DNA of 64,000 bases from Latrodectus hesperus (GCA_037975125.1 CM075860.1:22437274-22501273); one strand, 5' to 3'. Positions 1-10,944 are shown, numbered from the stretch's first letter. The notes: a model not told the origin generated them from the sequence alone. Program-made: numbers and translations.

Positions 1-780
1 CAAGTGAAGGTGGTTTTTCAAGTATCGCGATTGGAATGCTGGAGCCATACAGAATACTTTTGCTTGTTTGGCTCAATTTGTCAATTGAGGGACATTTATT
101 ATTTAGATAATTATTCTATTTTTAATGAAAAGTCCTTACCACAAATCTTTTGAAGCTAGTGACTTGAAACTTAAAAGTGCATTATTAAAATTGTTATGGA
201 TTACTAATATCTAAGATGATGCCTATGCTGGTATAGGTTCTTAGGCACCGAGAAAAATTTGATCTGAAAAGATTTACAGAGTAAGGATACTTCCTCAGTA
301 TTTACAAGTTAAACATTTAGTAAAATCAGAGGACTGCATCTTTGAAACGTGGCTAGAGGTCCTGTCTGACATACTGCATTTTGCTCCAACATCTTAGCAA
401 TGAGCTTTAATGGCAACGAAACCATTACTTCAATTCTCTCTAAATCAGCGATATTATTGTTTCATGATTTCCACGTTCAATATAGGTTTATACTTACATT
501 AATTCAACTTTTTCTCTTATCTTACAATGATTCTAATCTCTGAAAAAATATACTGTAAATTGTGGCAGATTGTGTGTGCTGCAAATCAATAATTACTGGT
601 ATAATGGTAAAAATCAGGATGGATCTCTAACTCTGACGGATGGAACATGATTCTTTTAATTAAGTCGAACAAATTCACCAGTGAGAAAACACATCTTAGT
701 TTGTCATGCAATATAATAAAAAAATTGTACCATGTATCATAAACTTTGGTTTCTGTATTATTCTTTAGATTGCTGTACTG
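1..780. other. AT-rich DNA, nothing recognised
   Basis: No coding region, repeat family or RNA gene is recognisable here. Reading frames are short and A/T-driven. Confidence 0.6.
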
Positions 781-795
781 GATATCCCAGATACA

Positions 796-890
796 ACGGA
801 TAAATGCATATATATACCACGGATATATGCATATATATACCACGGATATATGCATATATATACCACGGATATATGCATATATATTCGTGG
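796..890. repeat. 23-bp tandem repeat with a palindromic core
   Basis: About four units of a 23-bp repeat start with CCACGG at 817, 840 and 863, preceded by a diverged unit. Each unit holds the palindrome ATATATGCATATAT. The array ends in TCGTGG at 885-890, an inverted version of the unit start. The short minus-strand ORFs across it are by-products of the repeat. Confidence 0.8.
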
Positions 891-994
891 TATATACATG
901 TATATACACATAGTATATACATGTTTATTTGGCATGTTAATGATGCAAACTTAAGATTTACCAGGACATAATGTTCTGTTGTAAATCTGTTATA

Positions 995-1138
995 GATCTC
1001 CAGGGGCTCGGCAGTTTCACGCCGCTTCCCGTTAAGATCAGCAAAATGAAGCATCAAATGCCGCGGATAGTGATTGAGAAGATGACCACGTAAACTCCCT
1101 CGCTGGTTTGCTGGAGCTCTTTGGGTTGGGGACGTGTC
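995..1138 (+). repeat. SINE-5 copy, left part (split by Gypsy insertion)
   Basis: This is the first part of a dispersed repeat here named SINE-5. It matches the reverse complements of 31368-31765, 34797-35208 and 48570-48811. It begins with a sequence like CCAGTGGCTCAGTAG, which resembles a tRNA A box. The copy stops at TGTC (1135-1138) and resumes at 5949 beyond the retrotransposon, so it was intact before the Gypsy insertion. Confidence 0.85.
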
Positions 1139-1518
1139 TGTAGGAGTCAAAATGTGTTTAATTTAATATTATTATTTTTAAGATATCTAAATGTATTAAC
1201 AATTTTATCTAAAAACGATAATATAAAATTATAATTTAAATTTACTACATTAAATTAACGCTACAAAAATATCGTTTTTCATTTTTCTATCAAAATGTGA
1301 ATTGGCAACAGTAGAAAAGAGTTAGATATAAACAAACACAAAAGAATGTCTTTTGTTCTAATACCAAGTGATAAATATAAAGTATGTTTAAGTTATATTG
1401 TAAAATACAAATACTTGTAAAATATAAAATGTAATGTAGTAAGTAATTCTAAGGTAATACTTGTAAATATTCAGCTTAATAAAATTATTTCTCAGTCATC
1501 TTCTGTTTGGTGACTACA
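1139..1518 (+). repeat. 5' LTR of the Gypsy element
   Basis: A direct repeat of 5576-5948, starting TGTAGGAGTC and ending TGACTACA. It carries AATAAA-type signals near its end (about 1478-1486). The element's promoter should lie here, but I cannot place it by sequence alone. Confidence 0.93.
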
Positions 1519-1544
1519 AAATTGGTGACCCGTAGAACATAGAA

Positions 1545-2345
1545 ATGTCTAGAACAGAAGTAACTGATAGCGTAGCACAGGCGTCGCTGGAACTCAACAA
1601 AGTGAGCATAAAAAGTCCACCTTTTTGGACAGATAAACCAGAAATTTGGTTTCTTCAAGTTGAAGCTCAATTTAAAATATCTGGAATACTATCTGAAGAA
1701 ACTAAGTTCAATTACCTGTCACAATTAGAACCGAAATATGTGGATAACATTTGGGACATCGTGAATAGTGAGTGTAAAAAAAAATTTACAGATGCTAAAA
1801 ACAGACTTTTAAATCTATTTAAAGAAAGCGAAAACGTTCGAATAAAGATATTAATTACTGGTATTGAACTTGGTAACATGAAACCTAGCCAACTTTGCAC
1901 AAATTACGATCAGTTTCTACAAATGATATTTCAGAATATCTCATTAAAACTTTGTGGCTTGAAAAATTACCAGAAACAATGAAAAACACATTATTAGATA
2001 GTGAAGAAGGTATTTCAAAACTTGCCCTAATGGCAGATAATATCAATGATATGAACCCCCGTCCAGATGTTTTTCATGTTCATGAAGCTACAGAAAAGAA
2101 TTGTTTTAATAAAAAAGTCAACACATGATAAACTGTTAGAAAGAATTCAGAATTTGAAACAAGTGGTGATGTTTAATATTGAAAAAAATCTCAGGTCAAG
2201 AACAAACTATCGTACCTCTCGTTCCTGCTCACGTAGTCGATCTCGAACTTGCTATAACGCTAATGGAAAATATTGTTATTTCCATTATACATTTGGAAAC
2301 AACTGCAAGGCCAGAAAAATGCCAAGCACCATGCCAATAGAAAAA
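1545..2345 (+). pseudogene. Gypsy gag, frameshifted
   Basis: The first ORF (1545-1982, 145 aa) starts 26 bp after the LTR. It has a gag-like look: a central PPFW motif (residues about 26-29) followed by WFLQVEAQF, as in arthropod Gypsy gag proteins. It shifts frame near 1900-1980 into a second ORF (to 2128) and then into a short arginine/serine-rich piece (about 2200-2250). That piece lies where a nucleocapsid would be, and a zinc knuckle is not clearly preserved. The family's gag packages element RNA in the cytoplasm. This copy cannot make an intact product. Confidence 0.8.
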
Positions 2346-2354
2346 AACAAATAA

Positions 2355-2730
2355 ATGAAAGTCAGGAAAACTAAATGTGGCAATAGATGTGGCGCAACGT
2401 CTCCTGCAAATGTGAAGGATTGTCGCAAATTTCGCCTATTTGTAAAAGATAAAAAGTCCAAATTGAGATTTCTTGTTGATAGTGGGGCTGATGTAGACAT
2501 AATTCCAGCATCATTTACAGATAAAACCTTTTTCTGATTTTAAATTATAAGCTGCCATTGGTGCAGAAATCAAAACGTATGGAATAAAAATTCTCAATCT
2601 GGATCTTGGTTTACGTAGAGACTTTCAATTTCCATTTATAAAAGCAATGAGTAAAGGTATATTAGGAGCTAACTTTTTGAACAAATTTAACTTACTTATT
2701 GATCTCAATGGTCAACATTTTATTGATGGA
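2355..2730 (+). pseudogene. Gypsy aspartic protease remnant
   Basis: The ORF at 2355-2537 contains FLVDSGADVDIIP, matching the DSG(A) catalytic loop of retropepsins. A stop or frameshift follows at about 2535. Continuing homology-like text (ILGANFLNKFNLLID, about 2665-2705) corresponds to the second conserved protease segment. It would process the Gag-Pol polyprotein in an active element. Confidence 0.85.
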
Positions 2731-2829
2731 GAAACTAAGTAGTTCTTTAAATAGTTATCTAAGTATATTAAATAAGTCAAAATAAATATTCAAATCTGTT
2801 TTCTAAATATCCTGATATAGACAAGCCAA

Positions 2830-3560
2830 ACTTGTCAATTTCAAATAAACAGCATGATGTCAAGCACTACACAGTAACTGAAGGATAGCCTGTATATTGT
2901 AAAGCTCGTCAACTTGACGCAAAACTGTTAAAAATTGCCAAGGAAGAATTTAAATTCATGTTAGATAATGATATAATTCGTCCTTCAAAGTCACAGTGGT
3001 CACGCCCATCACCTTTGGTAATAAAAAAGGATGGCTCATATCGTCCATATGGTGATTACAGGAAGTTAAATTCTCAAAGGTGCCCAATAGATATCCAGTA
3101 CCAAGAACTGAAGATTTTCATCACATTTTAAATGACACCAAAATTTTTTTCAAAATTGATCTGTTCAGAGCATACCATCAAATACCTATTGCTGAGAAAG
3201 ATAGATGTAAAACTGCCATTATAACACCATTTGGTTTGTACGAATTTAATGTAATGAGCTTTGGTTTAAAAATGCGCCTGCCACATTCCAAAGGCTTATT
3301 CATGAAGTTTTTAGAGATTTTCATTTTAGTTTTGCTTATCTAGATGATGTATTAAGAGCATCACGTAATGAAGAAAAGCATAAAAAACACCTAGATTTAG
3401 TTTTTGAACGCTTAAATAAATATTGCTTAAGAATAAATTTGTCAAAATCAAGTTTTGGGAAAAAAAAGTGGAGTTTTTAGGGTATTTGATTGCACCCGAA
3501 GGTTCTCGTCCATTACCTTAAAAAGTTGAAGTTATATTAAATTACAAAACACCTCAAACC
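2830..3560 (+). pseudogene. Gypsy reverse transcriptase remnant
   Basis: RT motifs appear in order but in more than one frame. They include a segment ending SPLVIKKDGSYRP (about 3007-3050), a finger/palm segment with KIDLFRAYHQIPI (about 3150-3190), TPFGLYEFNVMSFGL (about 3226-3270) and the active-site AYLDDVL (about 3334-3354). The YxDD box is kept as YLDD. Frameshifts near 3070 and 3275 separate these blocks, so the enzyme is not encoded intact. Confidence 0.93.
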
Positions 3561-3564
3561 ATTC

Positions 3565-4200
3565 ATGGATCTAAGAACATTTCTTGGCATGATCAATTTT
3601 TATCGCCACTACTTAAAAGATGCTGCCAAGACACAAGCTATTCTATATGACTTTATGAAAGATTCTAATAAAAAGGACAAAACTAAAATCCAATGGACAA
3701 AGGAGGCATTAAAACAATTTGAAAAATGTAAACAAGATTTGGCCAATGTTACACTGTTATCCTACCCAAATTCTGAATTACCTCTGGCATTGTTTACCAA
3801 TGTTTCTATATTATTTGGCTACCATATTTGGCTATCGGTTATTATATTGGCTATCGGCTAACAGTTTTACAAAATTATGATGGAAATGGATGGAAGCCAA
3901 TAGCATTCTTTTTTAAAAAAACAAAATAATGAACAGCAAAATTATAGCACTTATGACCATGAATTGCTGGGTGTTTATATGTCAATTAAGCATTTTAAAC
4001 ATCTTTTGGAAGGAAGAAATTTTACAATGTTTACTGATCACATGCCTCTGCTGTATGCCTTTCGTCAAAAACCAGATACAGCTTCACCTACCCGTTGCAG
4101 ACAGTTTCAATATATTTCAAAGTTTACAACAGATATCAAACATGTTAAAGGTGAAAGTAATATAATAGCTGACACATTATCAAGAATAGAAGAAGTAATA
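3565..4200 (+). pseudogene. Gypsy RNase H remnant
   Basis: The region starts with the connection segment DLRTFLGMINFYRHYL (about 3565-3612). It continues to RNase H text including YDHELLGVYMSIKHF (about 3951-3995), TDHMPLLYAF (about 4034-4064) and HVKGESNIIADTLSR (about 4141-4185). The first half has a frameshift near 3800-3940. In active Gypsy elements this domain removes RNA from the RNA:DNA hybrid. Confidence 0.9.
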
Positions 4201-4369
4201 GAAATTAATTATGGTGACATAGCACCTAATCACACTGATGATAAAGAAATAAAAAAATGTACACAATTCATCTTCCTTAAAATTTCAGCAATATCCATTA
4301 CCATCAGGAAAATATTTATAGTGTGACACATCAACCAAAACAATAAGACCCTACATAACAAAGAAATAC

Positions 4370-5040
4370 AGATGGAAAATATTTAGTCTTTTTCATGGAT
4401 TTTCACATCCAGGTATAAAATCATCAGTAAAGCTTCTAACTTCAAAATTTATTTGGCCAAAATTTAAAAAAGACATTAAACAATGGGCTCAAGCATGCAG
4501 TTTCTGTCAGAAGAACAAAGTTTCTCGGCGCACAAAGTCTATTTTTGAAAAATATCCAGAACCAACTGGTAGATTTCAAGAAATTCATATTGACAAAATT
4601 GAGCCTTTAACTCCATCGAATGGAAATGTTTGTTGTTGTTTTTGCGTAGATATATTTAAGAATCGGATTGAAGTAATTCCGTTAAATAAAGTATTAGCAG
4701 AAACCATCGCTAAAGCTTCCTACAACAATTGGATCACAAGATTTGGAAGCCCCTCTAAAATAGTAACAGTGGAGCACAATTTTCATCTGAAATATTTACG
4801 AACATGTCCAGAATTTGTGTTATTAAGCTAAATCACACAACATCTTACCATCCACAGTGCAATGGAAAAATAGAAAGTCTTCATAGGTCACTCAAAACCG
4901 CATTAAGGACCCTTAACAACATAGCTTCGAGTGAGGTATTATCAACTGCCTTCCTAGAATTAAGATGTGCCATACAAGAAGATACTAATCATACCATAGC
5001 AGAAATGGTTTTATGGACAACCAATAAAACTTCCTGGTGA
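4370..5040 (+). pseudogene. Gypsy integrase remnant
   Basis: An HHCC zinc-binding region is visible (FSHPG at about 4399 and CSFCQKNK at about 4495-4520). A core domain follows, with the first acidic residue in EIHIDK (about 4582-4600). The segment that normally holds the second catalytic Asp reads VTVEHNF, so that Asp appears lost. The third region, YHPQCNGKIESLHRSL (about 4846-4893), keeps the catalytic Glu. An in-frame stop occurs between the blocks. Confidence 0.88.
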
Positions 5041-5104
5041 ATTTTTCACAGACAGTTCCATTCATACAACACCAGAAACCTTCATAAATAATCTTAAAAT
5101 ACAA

Positions 5105-5545
5105 ATGGAATTCCTAGAACCAAGACCATCCAATCACAAAACTTCACAAAAAGTTTTCGTTCATAAGGACTTAGAAACATGCTCACATGTATTTCTGAGT
5201 GTAGATCGAGTAAAAAAGTCACTTGAACCACCATATGAAGGGCCATTTTTATTGACTGAAAGGACGCCAAAATATTTTACAATAGAAATAAAAGTTAATG
5301 TGACTATTGATGGGTTAAAACCAGCCTATATTCTGGCAAATGTCAATGAAAATTTGCCTTCTATAAAAGAAGATTTAGGGAAAGTAAATAATGAAAATGC
5401 ACCTCCTAATCGTTCTCGAGCTGGCAGAACAATCCAGATACCAGCAAGATTTAAGGGGACTGCACTGAATTCTATTATTATTGAAAAAATAACTCTCCAA
5501 ACTCTCATTTTTAAAAATTTACTCCTGCCAGTAATACTTTTTTAA
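5105..5545 (+). pseudogene. Gypsy Pol C-terminal segment
   Basis: A 146-residue open stretch after integrase includes FVHKDLETCSHVFLSVD and PPYEGPF, the C-terminal tail typical of arthropod Gypsy integrases. This part has no internal stop but is detached from the rest by frameshifts. It ends 30 bp before the 3' LTR. Confidence 0.85.
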
Positions 5546-5575
5546 AACGTAACATAGTCACTGGTGGGGGAGTAA

Positions 5576-5948
5576 TGAAGGAATCAAAATGTGTTTAATT
5601 TAATATTGTTATTTTTAAGATATATAAGTATTAACAATTTTATCTAAAAACGATAATATAAAATTATAATTTAAATTTACTACATTATATTAACGCTACA
5701 AAAATATCGTTTTCATTTTCCTATCAAAATGTGAATTGGCAACAGTAGAAAAGAGTTAGATATAAACAAACACAAAAGAATGTCTTTTGTTCTAATACCA
5801 AGTGATAAATATAAAGTATGTTTAAGTTATATTGTAAAACACAAACACTTGTAAAACATAAAATGTAATGTAGTAAATGTAAAGTAATACTTGTAAATAT
5901 TCAGCTTAATAAAATTATTTCTCAGTCATCTTCTGCTTGGTGATTACA
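5576..5948 (+). repeat. 3' LTR of the Gypsy element
   Basis: Matches the 5' LTR throughout. It starts TGAAGGAATC, ends TGATTACA, and is followed directly by the TSD TGTC. Confidence 0.93.
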
Positions 5949-6054
5949 TGTCCACATTCATATTTGACGTCCGAAATGGATGTGGAGGGGAGGCTGCCAG
6001 CTCAGGTTTGACCTCGTCACCTGCTCTGGTACAAAAAAATGACAAGGCATTTAG
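5949..6054 (+). repeat. SINE-5 copy, right part
   Basis: This resumes the SINE-5 sequence interrupted at 1138, with one TSD copy of TGTC. Its text matches the reverse complement of the middle of the copies at 31368-31765 and 34797-35208, including the motif complementary to CCAAAGTCC and CACCAGC. Similarity fades near 6054, so the shared 3' tail of the family is missing. Confidence 0.8.
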
Positions 6055-6072
6055 GGGGATGGGTGAGTATTT

Positions 6073-7292
6073 GGAACAAGTTCACTATCCCCATACAATT
6101 GGCGACGCTGCGAATTTTTCTGTCGCCAAGTCGCCAAGCTATGCGCGCGTTTATTAAAACGGGAAATTTCCCTAAGTTCGATCGAAAAATAAGCATTTCA
6201 GAAAATTTAAAAAGGGAAATAAATATAAATAACGGACTTACTTGATATGAAGTTAAGCTGACATGCCGATTGGTATAATTATTTCGACATTTTATTCGTT
6301 TGTCACCAGTGTCACATTTCAGTAAAAATAATTATCTAATTTTACAAAAAAAAAAAACATGCAAAAATATTTTTCTAAATATATACACTTTATAAAATTT
6401 AAAAAAAGATTGCAAAAACTTATTTTTCAAATATAAACATTTTTTAAAATTTAAAAAAAAAACATGAATAAAATATTTTTTTAAATGTAAACACATTTTA
6501 AGTAAATAAAAATAAAACACGAATACAATACAAAAGTACATGTAAAAAATAGAATTTAAATAAAATAATTACACCTTCTCCAAGTAAAATTTTCGTTAAA
6601 AAATTGATATTTGCGAATCCTAAATTAATTAATAATTTAGAATCCTGAGCAATAATCCATCATTATTATCTTTAATTTTAGCTAATAGAATTTGTTGATA
6701 TTTTTCGACAACATTTTTAACATGAGACATTTTTAATTAAAACAATAAATAAAGTAATTAAAACAATCAAAAGATGATAATAAATTAAGAAAACAAAATA
6801 AGGAAAAAAGAATATTTAAAGATTTTAAATATATAAAATAAAATATATCATTTAATAAAAAAATATATATTAAAATTAAACCAAATAAAAGTAAATAATA
6901 TAAAAGAAATAGTAAAAAAAAATTACGGTAATTGGACACTGGCGACAACGAAACACAAGAGCGGGAAATCCACTGATTCCATCAGCAACAGTAAACGAAA
7001 TTAAAATGACTAGCAATTAAAACGTAGAACAATTAGCAGAGAAAGTTCTGGAAAGTTCTCATAGTGAAACTAAAAAAGCTATTGCCACTAAAAATAAGCA
7101 CATATAAAACGTAAAAATTGTTTAAAACACGAGAAAACGGAATATGGCAACGAAAAAAATAAAAATAGTAACAAAAACTAAATTTGGCAACACTGCAATA
7201 AAAACAAAAGCTGAAATCGGCAACACTACAACGTAAACAACGGTTACCAGATTTGGCGAGAAATCAGTGTATGGGGATACTGAACTTGTTCC
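6073..7292. mobile_element. Non-autonomous DNA transposon, 8-bp TSD
   Basis: The left end (6073-6097) and the reverse complement of the right end (7268-7292) match at 24 of 25 positions and start GGAACAAGTTC. Both flanks carry GAGTATTT (6065-6072 and 7293-7300), a perfect 8-bp duplication. The 1.2-kb interior is A/T-rich with no transposase-like ORF. It contains many GGCRAC motifs near both ends, for example around 6100, 6120, 6130, 6945, 7145, 7185 and 7220. An 8-bp TSD is used by hAT, P and some Merlin or MULE elements. The terminal sequence does not let me choose among them. Confidence 0.85.
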
Positions 7293-7300
7293 GAGTATTT

Positions 7301-8790
7301 AAACCCGTGAACCTAAAGATAGAGTCCAGGACTCGAATACATTGCAATGTATGTATGCAAAAGTGTTATCGAAGTTCATTGCAAACCATTTTCACACGAG
7401 CAATGCAGGAAAATTTAAAAAAATAACTAAGCTTAGAGAAAAAATGTAAATTAATATATCTAAAATATGTTTAAAATATACATTTATTTCAAACAGGGAA
7501 AAAATTCGAGTTCAATATCCCGAATATCGAGTGTGTGTTCATACCTTGATGAGATTTTTTAGATAAACGACCTTTGTACATCTCTATATAATTATATTGA
7601 GATAATATATTATAATGAAATTTATAAGAACAGTTTCATATAAGTAAAAAACCTGTCACCATCCATATTTGAAATCAATGGAGAATTGATTTAATTGTTA
7701 TTTACATTGGAACAAAGAAAGTAATATAACAAAAATATTTTGTCTAAGATTTGAAATTTTATGGAAATATAATAATATGTAAAGAAAAATGTCATATTTG
7801 TGCTTTGTAAATGATGAAAAATATAATAAATTTTTAAGAATTATTTATTTAACAATTTCTTATTAAATTCTCACATACGTTGGTAGTTTTAGAAAGTAAA
7901 ATGCATTAGTGTAGGTACACAATATATTTAATTATATTATTCTTATATAAGAAATTATTTTATTAAAATATGTAAACCCTCATTGAAATAAAACTAATCT
8001 CAGTTTAGTTTTAAGGAAATTGATTTCAGTACATGAATTCTTTTTTGAATGAACAAGCGAAATAATTTAATGGAAAACAAAAAGTAACTTTAATTGTTTG
8101 ATAAGCTAAGTAATGTTAAACAAGTATAAAAATCTCAGATAGAGAAATCAGAAGAAAACCGTTGTTTGAAACAAGTGCAATTTTTTTTATAAAAATAAAA
8201 AAAAATTAGGAATAGTTTCGCATGAATGTTTGACATGGCCATCAGAGCAACGCATTAAAGTTTCATGCTCCATTGATTTCTCTCTGGACAAACACCTAGA
8301 CTTGTATTTGTTCTAAAAAACTCTCACAATAAATGGAAAAAAACTAACTCTTTTATCTTTGAAGTCTTGGAATGCTATACCGGAAAAAGTTTTGCACACT
8401 TTAGGATTTTAAACGTGATTAGTCTTAGAAATATCTGCTATGTTACAAAATCAGGTTTACATATTTTCGTTAAATAAAAATATGATGTTTTTTTATTCAA
8501 TAAATTAGCACAATCAGCATTTTATTTTATGTGGGGACATTAGCGTTTAAAAATAGAGTAATAAATAAAAAATAGAGTTAAGAAAAAGCTAAAAAAAAAT
8601 TCAATTAAATATCAAGTTGTGTTTTAATTACAGTCATTTATGTAATCATTAGAAAATTAAAAAAAAATATGATTCATTTAAGTTGTCTCACAACTGAAAT
8701 CTTTGGTGTAAACATATGCAACACTGAAGAATGACTTTATTGTGTTGAAATGTTCAGCAACTGCAAATTATGTAATTTTATGCAAATAAT
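7301..8790. other. AT-rich DNA, nothing recognised
   Basis: Very A/T-rich, with short frames only. No repeat family or gene was identified. Confidence 0.6.
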
Positions 8791-8794
8791 TGAA

Positions 8795-9140
8795 ACTTCA
8801 AAGTCACACACACACATACATTATTCATACTCGTATATGGGTTGAAGAGTGCCTTTTGAAAATGCTATGGAAATCTTTTCTGAAGGTTGGTTATTTGGGA
8901 GTTTTAAAGGTTTCCTGTGTAACAGCGCGTGAGTACTTCCCACAAACAAAGGGAAGTCCTCTCGGAAATTGATTTACGGAGTGGATAAGGAAATGCCCTA
9001 CAATGACCACCAGCATTTAAACCGTCTGCTACGCCTTAGTGAAACCGTTAAAGGAATATCAGGTGAGGGTGTTTCGTTTTTCTGTAAGAGGTTTCTTTCG
9101 ATACCGCAATACCAGTTGTTGTTGCACAAGCATGGTTCCT
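8795..9140. other. GC-richer unassigned stretch
   Basis: This segment is visibly less A/T-rich than its surroundings. Short frames (8790-8972 and 8969-9172) have no recognisable domains. A GTTGTTGTTG run near 9115-9125 could be the reversed CAA-type tail of the adjoining minus-strand SINE-3 copy. Confidence 0.4.
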
Positions 9141-9405
9141 TGTATTTCTCTGAGCCGGGCTCTACCAGTTAGACAGAAACAGCAGAGTCTTTGTGATTTT
9201 GAAGCAGGGACCAAGCAGAAGACTCCCAATAATTGGCCTGCGACCCCCAGAGGTATCATTTCACATGGAGGACATTGCGACCACTCCCAGTTTTAACATC
9301 TCTCATCCATTTTAAGCAAACATGACGGATTTCAACCTCATTAGCTTCCGATAATGAGAACAACGCCAACCAGGCAGCAGCACCCTTGCGCAAGAAAAAA
9401 CTGCA
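9141..9405 (-). repeat. SINE-3 copy
   Basis: Its reverse complement shares the core CAATGTCCTCCATGTGAAAT with copies at 25313-25470, 36560-36730, 42790-42870 and 55735-55985. The head side (about 9330-9400) matches the copy at 55735, which contains a B-box-like GAGTTCGAATCCC. This copy's B box has decayed. Confidence 0.75.
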
Positions 9406-9780
9406 GAACAGCATTGTATTTTGAAGTATTTAACTGATTGGTATAGTACATACTAGAATCACCATTTGTGTCTGTATCACTGTTTGCGTCACTGTCTACT
9501 TTGTTTGTGCTTTGTCAGCTGCCAATTCATAAAATGCTCGCAAGAATTCTTTTACACAATAACCCTTTGGGGACGTCTGAAGCTACCATGACTCTTGAAT
9601 AATTAGAGTAGCATGCACATGGGAAACTCTTTTCTTTAAAAACCTCTTCTGTAATTTGTGGCACGATTTGGGCCATATTCATATAGAATGCTGCTGGAGT
9701 GTTAAGTGCACGTTAGACGTTACGTGACGCATTATTAATAGTCACCGTAAACAAATGCCTTGTATTATAGATTCCATTAT
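9406..9780. other. Unassigned DNA
   Basis: No coding region or known repeat seen. Confidence 0.5.
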
Positions 9781-9799
9781 GCCTGCTGCTACGAAATGA

Positions 9800-9967
9800 G
9801 AATGGATCTTACAGCAACGTGTGTGAAGTTCTACAGCCTGATGTCAGTTCACGATTTTCCTATTAATTTTCTACAGGGTAATGCCTATTACAATGAATAT
9901 AATGAAATGCTACACAACTGATGTGAATTCTTTACTTCACGACTTTCCTATTAATTTTCTACAGGAT
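9800..9967 (+). repeat. Outlying units of the 87-bp repeat
   Basis: Two diverged units of the repeat at 10321-10668 lie here. The second (about 9880-9967) is nearly full length with a 1-bp insertion. A gap of about 350 bp separates them from the main array. Confidence 0.8.
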
Positions 9968-10224
9968 ACATACCTTATTTTTTGTGGTATCTTAGGTTGA
10001 ATATTTTCTTGATGTTTAGGGAATACAAATAATAAGACCACTGGGATTTACTCTACTTAGACATATTTGACCTCAAACTCTTTATCCTGTTTCATAACGA
10101 AACTGTCCTTGAAATAATGTAGTTTTGCCTCTCATGCATCGATCAGGTAATGACAGTTGACCTTAATTACTGTGAAATCAAATGTGAATGATGTTAATCT
10201 TTTTGATGCCTAACCTATGCTGTT

Positions 10225-10662
10225 TTGAGGAATCAACTACAGTCTTATGATACACTTTACCTTTTTTGCATATGCCTAGATTCAAATTTCTCAATGAAAT
10301 GGAAAAATATTGATTTCAAGGCCTGTTACAATGAATATATTGAAATGCTACAACCTGATGTGAATTCTTTACTTCACGATTTTCCTATTAATTTTCTACA
10401 GGGCAATGCCTGTTACAATGAATATAATGAAATGCTACAGCCTGATGTGAATTCTTTACTTCACGATATTCCTATTAATTTTCTACAGGGCAATGCCTAT
10501 TACAATGAATATAATGAAATGCTACAGCCTGATGTGAATTCTTTACTTCACGATTTTCTTATTAATTTTCTACAGGACAATGCCTGTTACAATGAATATA
10601 ATGAAATGCTACAGCCTGATGTGAATTCTTTATTTCACGATTTTCCTATTAATTTTCTGTAG
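10225..10662 (+). other. Unidentified 145-aa ORF built on an 87-bp repeat
   Basis: The ORF runs through four tandem 87-bp units (starting at 10321, 10408, 10495 and 10582). Because 87 is a multiple of 3, each adds 29 residues with the pattern YNEYNEMLQPDVNSLLHDFP. Only this frame stays open across the array. The first 32 residues are unrelated to the repeat. I recognise no domain. Each unit ends TTTTCTACAG after a CCTATTAAT motif, which looks like an intron branch point plus 3' splice site, so the open frame may be accidental. I do not call it a gene. Confidence 0.35.
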
Positions 10663-10668
10663 AATAAT
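10321..10668 (+). repeat. 87-bp tandem repeat, four units
   Basis: Four head-to-tail units have exact 87-bp spacing and high mutual identity, differing at only a few positions each. The last unit ends in CTGTAG instead of CTACAG. Confidence 0.93.
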
Positions 10669-10761
10669 GCTGCTACATGTTACATGCAATGATGTAGGAT
10701 TAATTTCAGTGGAACACACACAACTTTTTTGGACAACTAATTTTCCAGATATGCATCATGA

Positions 10762-10944
10762 TCATGCGTAATGTCTCGTTACCCAACACCTCGCTGGTCG
10801 ATGCTCATTCTGTAACTTCATCAGAAGAATTTTGTATGCATATTTAGTAATTCTTCGCTCGGTAGATTTTCCCCTTTTGTCTGATTCCCCGTTGTGCACT
10901 ATAACAGCAAACATTATACATAAAAAGTCTAGTTGCAACATCAA
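10762..10944 (-). pseudogene. Second copy of the unidentified signal-peptide-like ORF
   Basis: The reading frame starts MLQLDFLCIMFAVIVHN after a TTG codon. It continues in a basic segment (ESDKRGKSTERRITKYAYKI) homologous to 13522-13685. It then runs on into sequence not shared with the other copy. No partner for the exon-2-like sequence at 13783 was seen near it, so this is probably a partial duplicate. Confidence 0.4.

Larger units (their letters stand above)
1139..5948 (+). mobile_element. Gypsy-type LTR retrotransposon, decayed
   Basis: A complete but inactive LTR retrotransposon. It is bounded by two LTRs of about 380 and 373 bp (TG...CA ends) and flanked by the 4-bp duplication TGTC at 1135-1138 and 5949-5952. 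The order inside is gag, protease, reverse transcriptase, RNase H, integrase, which is the Ty3/Gypsy order. No env-like ORF is visible. The coding part is broken by several frameshifts and stops. By eye the LTRs differ at roughly a dozen positions plus a few indels, about 3-4%, so the insertion is moderately old. It lies inside a SINE-5 copy. Downstream of the 5' LTR is ATTGGTGACCCG, the usual place for a primer binding site. A purine-rich stretch (about 5560-5575) precedes the 3' LTR. Confidence 0.95.

Noticed and set aside
2285..2500. Minus-strand ORF within the Gypsy element
   Set aside because: It is antisense to the protease region, which has clear plus-strand motifs.
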